DNA from: Chondrus crispus
Taxonomy: Eukaryota; Rhodophyta; Florideophyceae; Gigartinales; Gigartinaceae
Direction: 5' to 3'
DNA: 64,000 bases
NCBI RefSeq assembly: GCF_000350225.1
Contig: NW_005178519.1
Coordinates: forward strand, 1 to 64,000
Below, one piece after another: positions 62,974 to 64,000 of the stretch. Under the pieces are notes generated by a model. That model was not told where the DNA came from, made no database searches, and saw nothing but the letters and a program-made list of their open reading frames with translations. The translations under genes and the position numbers were made by a program. Position 1 is the stretch's first letter. Every line of letters begins with the position of its first letter.

Positions 62974-63509
62974 GACTCCAATTGCTGAGGACAGAAGCGC
63001 CACGTGAGATCCCGCGGTGTGCACCCCTCCTCGTCGAAGGAGGTGATTTCGGATGCCTTTTGAGGACCAGCTGTTCTGTTTTTCGCGCGCACATGTAATT
63101 ACTAGCTGGTTTCCCGCCACCCCAGGTGTTTCTACTGTGAGATTTAATCGGAATTAATGGTCGCGCGCCCTAATCAGCTTGCGACGAGCTCGTGGCAAAA
63201 ATCGCTTTGGGATACATCTCGTTGCAAATCGGCCTGATTTGCCACGAGAAAAACTCCAAACGCCGATTTAGAATTCGATTTACGATGCAATTTGCGTTCT
63301 TGTGTCGCGGTGGAGACCAAACTTTACCCTGATTTGGTAAATATCATATTTGGACCGAATTTGCTGCCGCGGTGGAGATGCTCTTAGGTGAGATGGCGGG
63401 AATCGGACAACCAAACTCGCGATGTTACCTATTCTCCTCAATTCCAGGTTTTGAGGCCTTAATTTTTGATATTTTATATGCCAAAGCCGTTGTTCCGCTA
63501 TTTGGGGTC

Positions 63510-63804
63510 TTGTTCCATTTTTAGGGTACAGTACCCTTGGTACCCTCGAGTATATAGAGGTGCTCTTAGTGTACGGGACTCGATGTGTGCTGGAAACGTG
63601 TAATCCGTGGCCAGCTGTGGGCAGCAAAGCAGAACACATTCGATCGTAAAATTCGGAAGAAAGCTCGTCGGAAAACGTGTCGCCCAGCGCGTACCAGCCG
63701 GCACTGCAATCTGCGGTTCCACCCTTCCAGCCCGACAGCTTCGCATACATGTACGGGCCGTCGCTGCCAGCAGAAAACAAGTCATCCGCCCACATCATCG
63801 TCTC
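63510..63804 (-). CDS. Possible exon of an unidentified host gene
   Basis: Beginning at Met-Met (near 63804) the frame reads MMWADDLFSAGSDGPYMYAKLSGW, then GTADCSAGWYALGDTFSDELSSEFYDRM. It has balanced, non-repetitive composition. I do not recognise it. The frame runs on into poor sequence and the Harbinger TIR, so a splice donor is likely before about 63600. It is the best host-gene candidate in the window, but a pseudogene is possible. Confidence 0.3.
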
Positions 63805-64000
63805 GCGCAACGCCACCCATCGCGCTCAATTAGTCGAGGGATCAGCCCGCGCCCCTCCCGGAATCCCTCCCCATCATCTTTGCATCTCAGCGCTGGAGCG
63901 CTTCCCGCGACGCCACGGACGCGCCCCCCCTCACCCACGCGGGCAAGCGCGCCGCCGAGCCATCCCCCCCACTCCCCGCGAAGCGCGTGCGACCGCACCC

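Larger units (their letters stand above)
58674..63383. mobile_element. PIF/Harbinger transposon, 4.7 kb, complete ends
   Basis: The left end reads GAGCATCTCCAGCGCTGCAG and the right end, inverted, GAGCATCTCCACCGCGGCAG. TTA is duplicated at 58671-58673 and 63384-63386, the usual 3-bp target of this superfamily. The two expected genes are present and convergent: a DDE transposase (58757-60373, +) and a Myb-like protein (61957-62973, -). Between them is a very GC-rich block (about 60500-61960) with a possible captured host gene. Confidence 0.92.

Overview
This window is eukaryotic and is almost entirely transposable-element DNA. It holds Ty3/gypsy LTR retrotransposons with integrase chromodomain-like tails, a PIF/Harbinger transposon with two genes, and decayed DDE, pogo-like, piggyBac-like and Crypton-like tyrosine-recombinase genes. 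I see no operons, rRNA, tRNA or CRISPR. The mixture (intron-poor transposases, DUF3504/Crypton recombinases, chromovirus-type gypsy elements) fits a compact but repeat-rich algal genome, perhaps a red alga, or an oomycete-like protist. That is inference only; no marker gene is present. Functions are assigned from motifs read by eye, without database searches.

Layout. 1-6460: 3' part of a gypsy element of family A (here A0, + sense): pol, a 79-bp minisatellite, a long ORF on the opposite strand (aORF), 3' LTR. 6461-20746: family B gypsy element (- sense): 3' LTR stub, aORF on the + strand, about 3.4 kb of weakly coding DNA, intact pol, gag with two stops, 5' LTR. 20747-29332: older AT-richer DNA: C-terminal half of a tyrosine recombinase, a DDE transposase (DDE1) split by a 4.8-kb piggyBac-like element, then the start of a second DDE transposase (DDE2) pseudogene. 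29333-35614: solo LTRs of a B-like family and of family C, two of them inside DDE2. 34571-41465: 3' LTR, aORF remnants and internal DNA of a family C element. 41466-51874: a family A element (- sense) with unlike LTRs. 51875-52524: the remainder of the B 3' LTR. 52525-58673: N-terminal half of the tyrosine recombinase, a second DDE1 copy, a solo LTR with perfect target duplication, and a pogo-like pseudogene. 58674-63383: a PIF/Harbinger element with TIRs and TTA target duplications. 63387-64000: possible host exon.

The main result is structural. Element B, its nested element A0 and the recombinase gene that B entered are each cut in two, and the pieces lie at opposite ends of a roughly 45-kb interval in inverted orientation. 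The target duplications (AGAAA for B, ATAAC for A0), the LTR pairs and the recombinase reading frame all match across the gap. The element at 41466-51874 has two different LTRs and no matching target duplication. This is what recombination between two inverted family A elements would leave, or a repeat-driven assembly error. The second result is that families A, B and C each carry a long ORF antisense to gag-pol just inside the 3' LTR, with the same domain layout.

Working together: for the gypsy elements, gag makes the particle, and protease, reverse transcriptase, RNase H and integrase make and insert the DNA copy. The Harbinger element pairs a DDE transposase with a Myb-like DNA-binding partner. 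Most of the remaining genes are broken.
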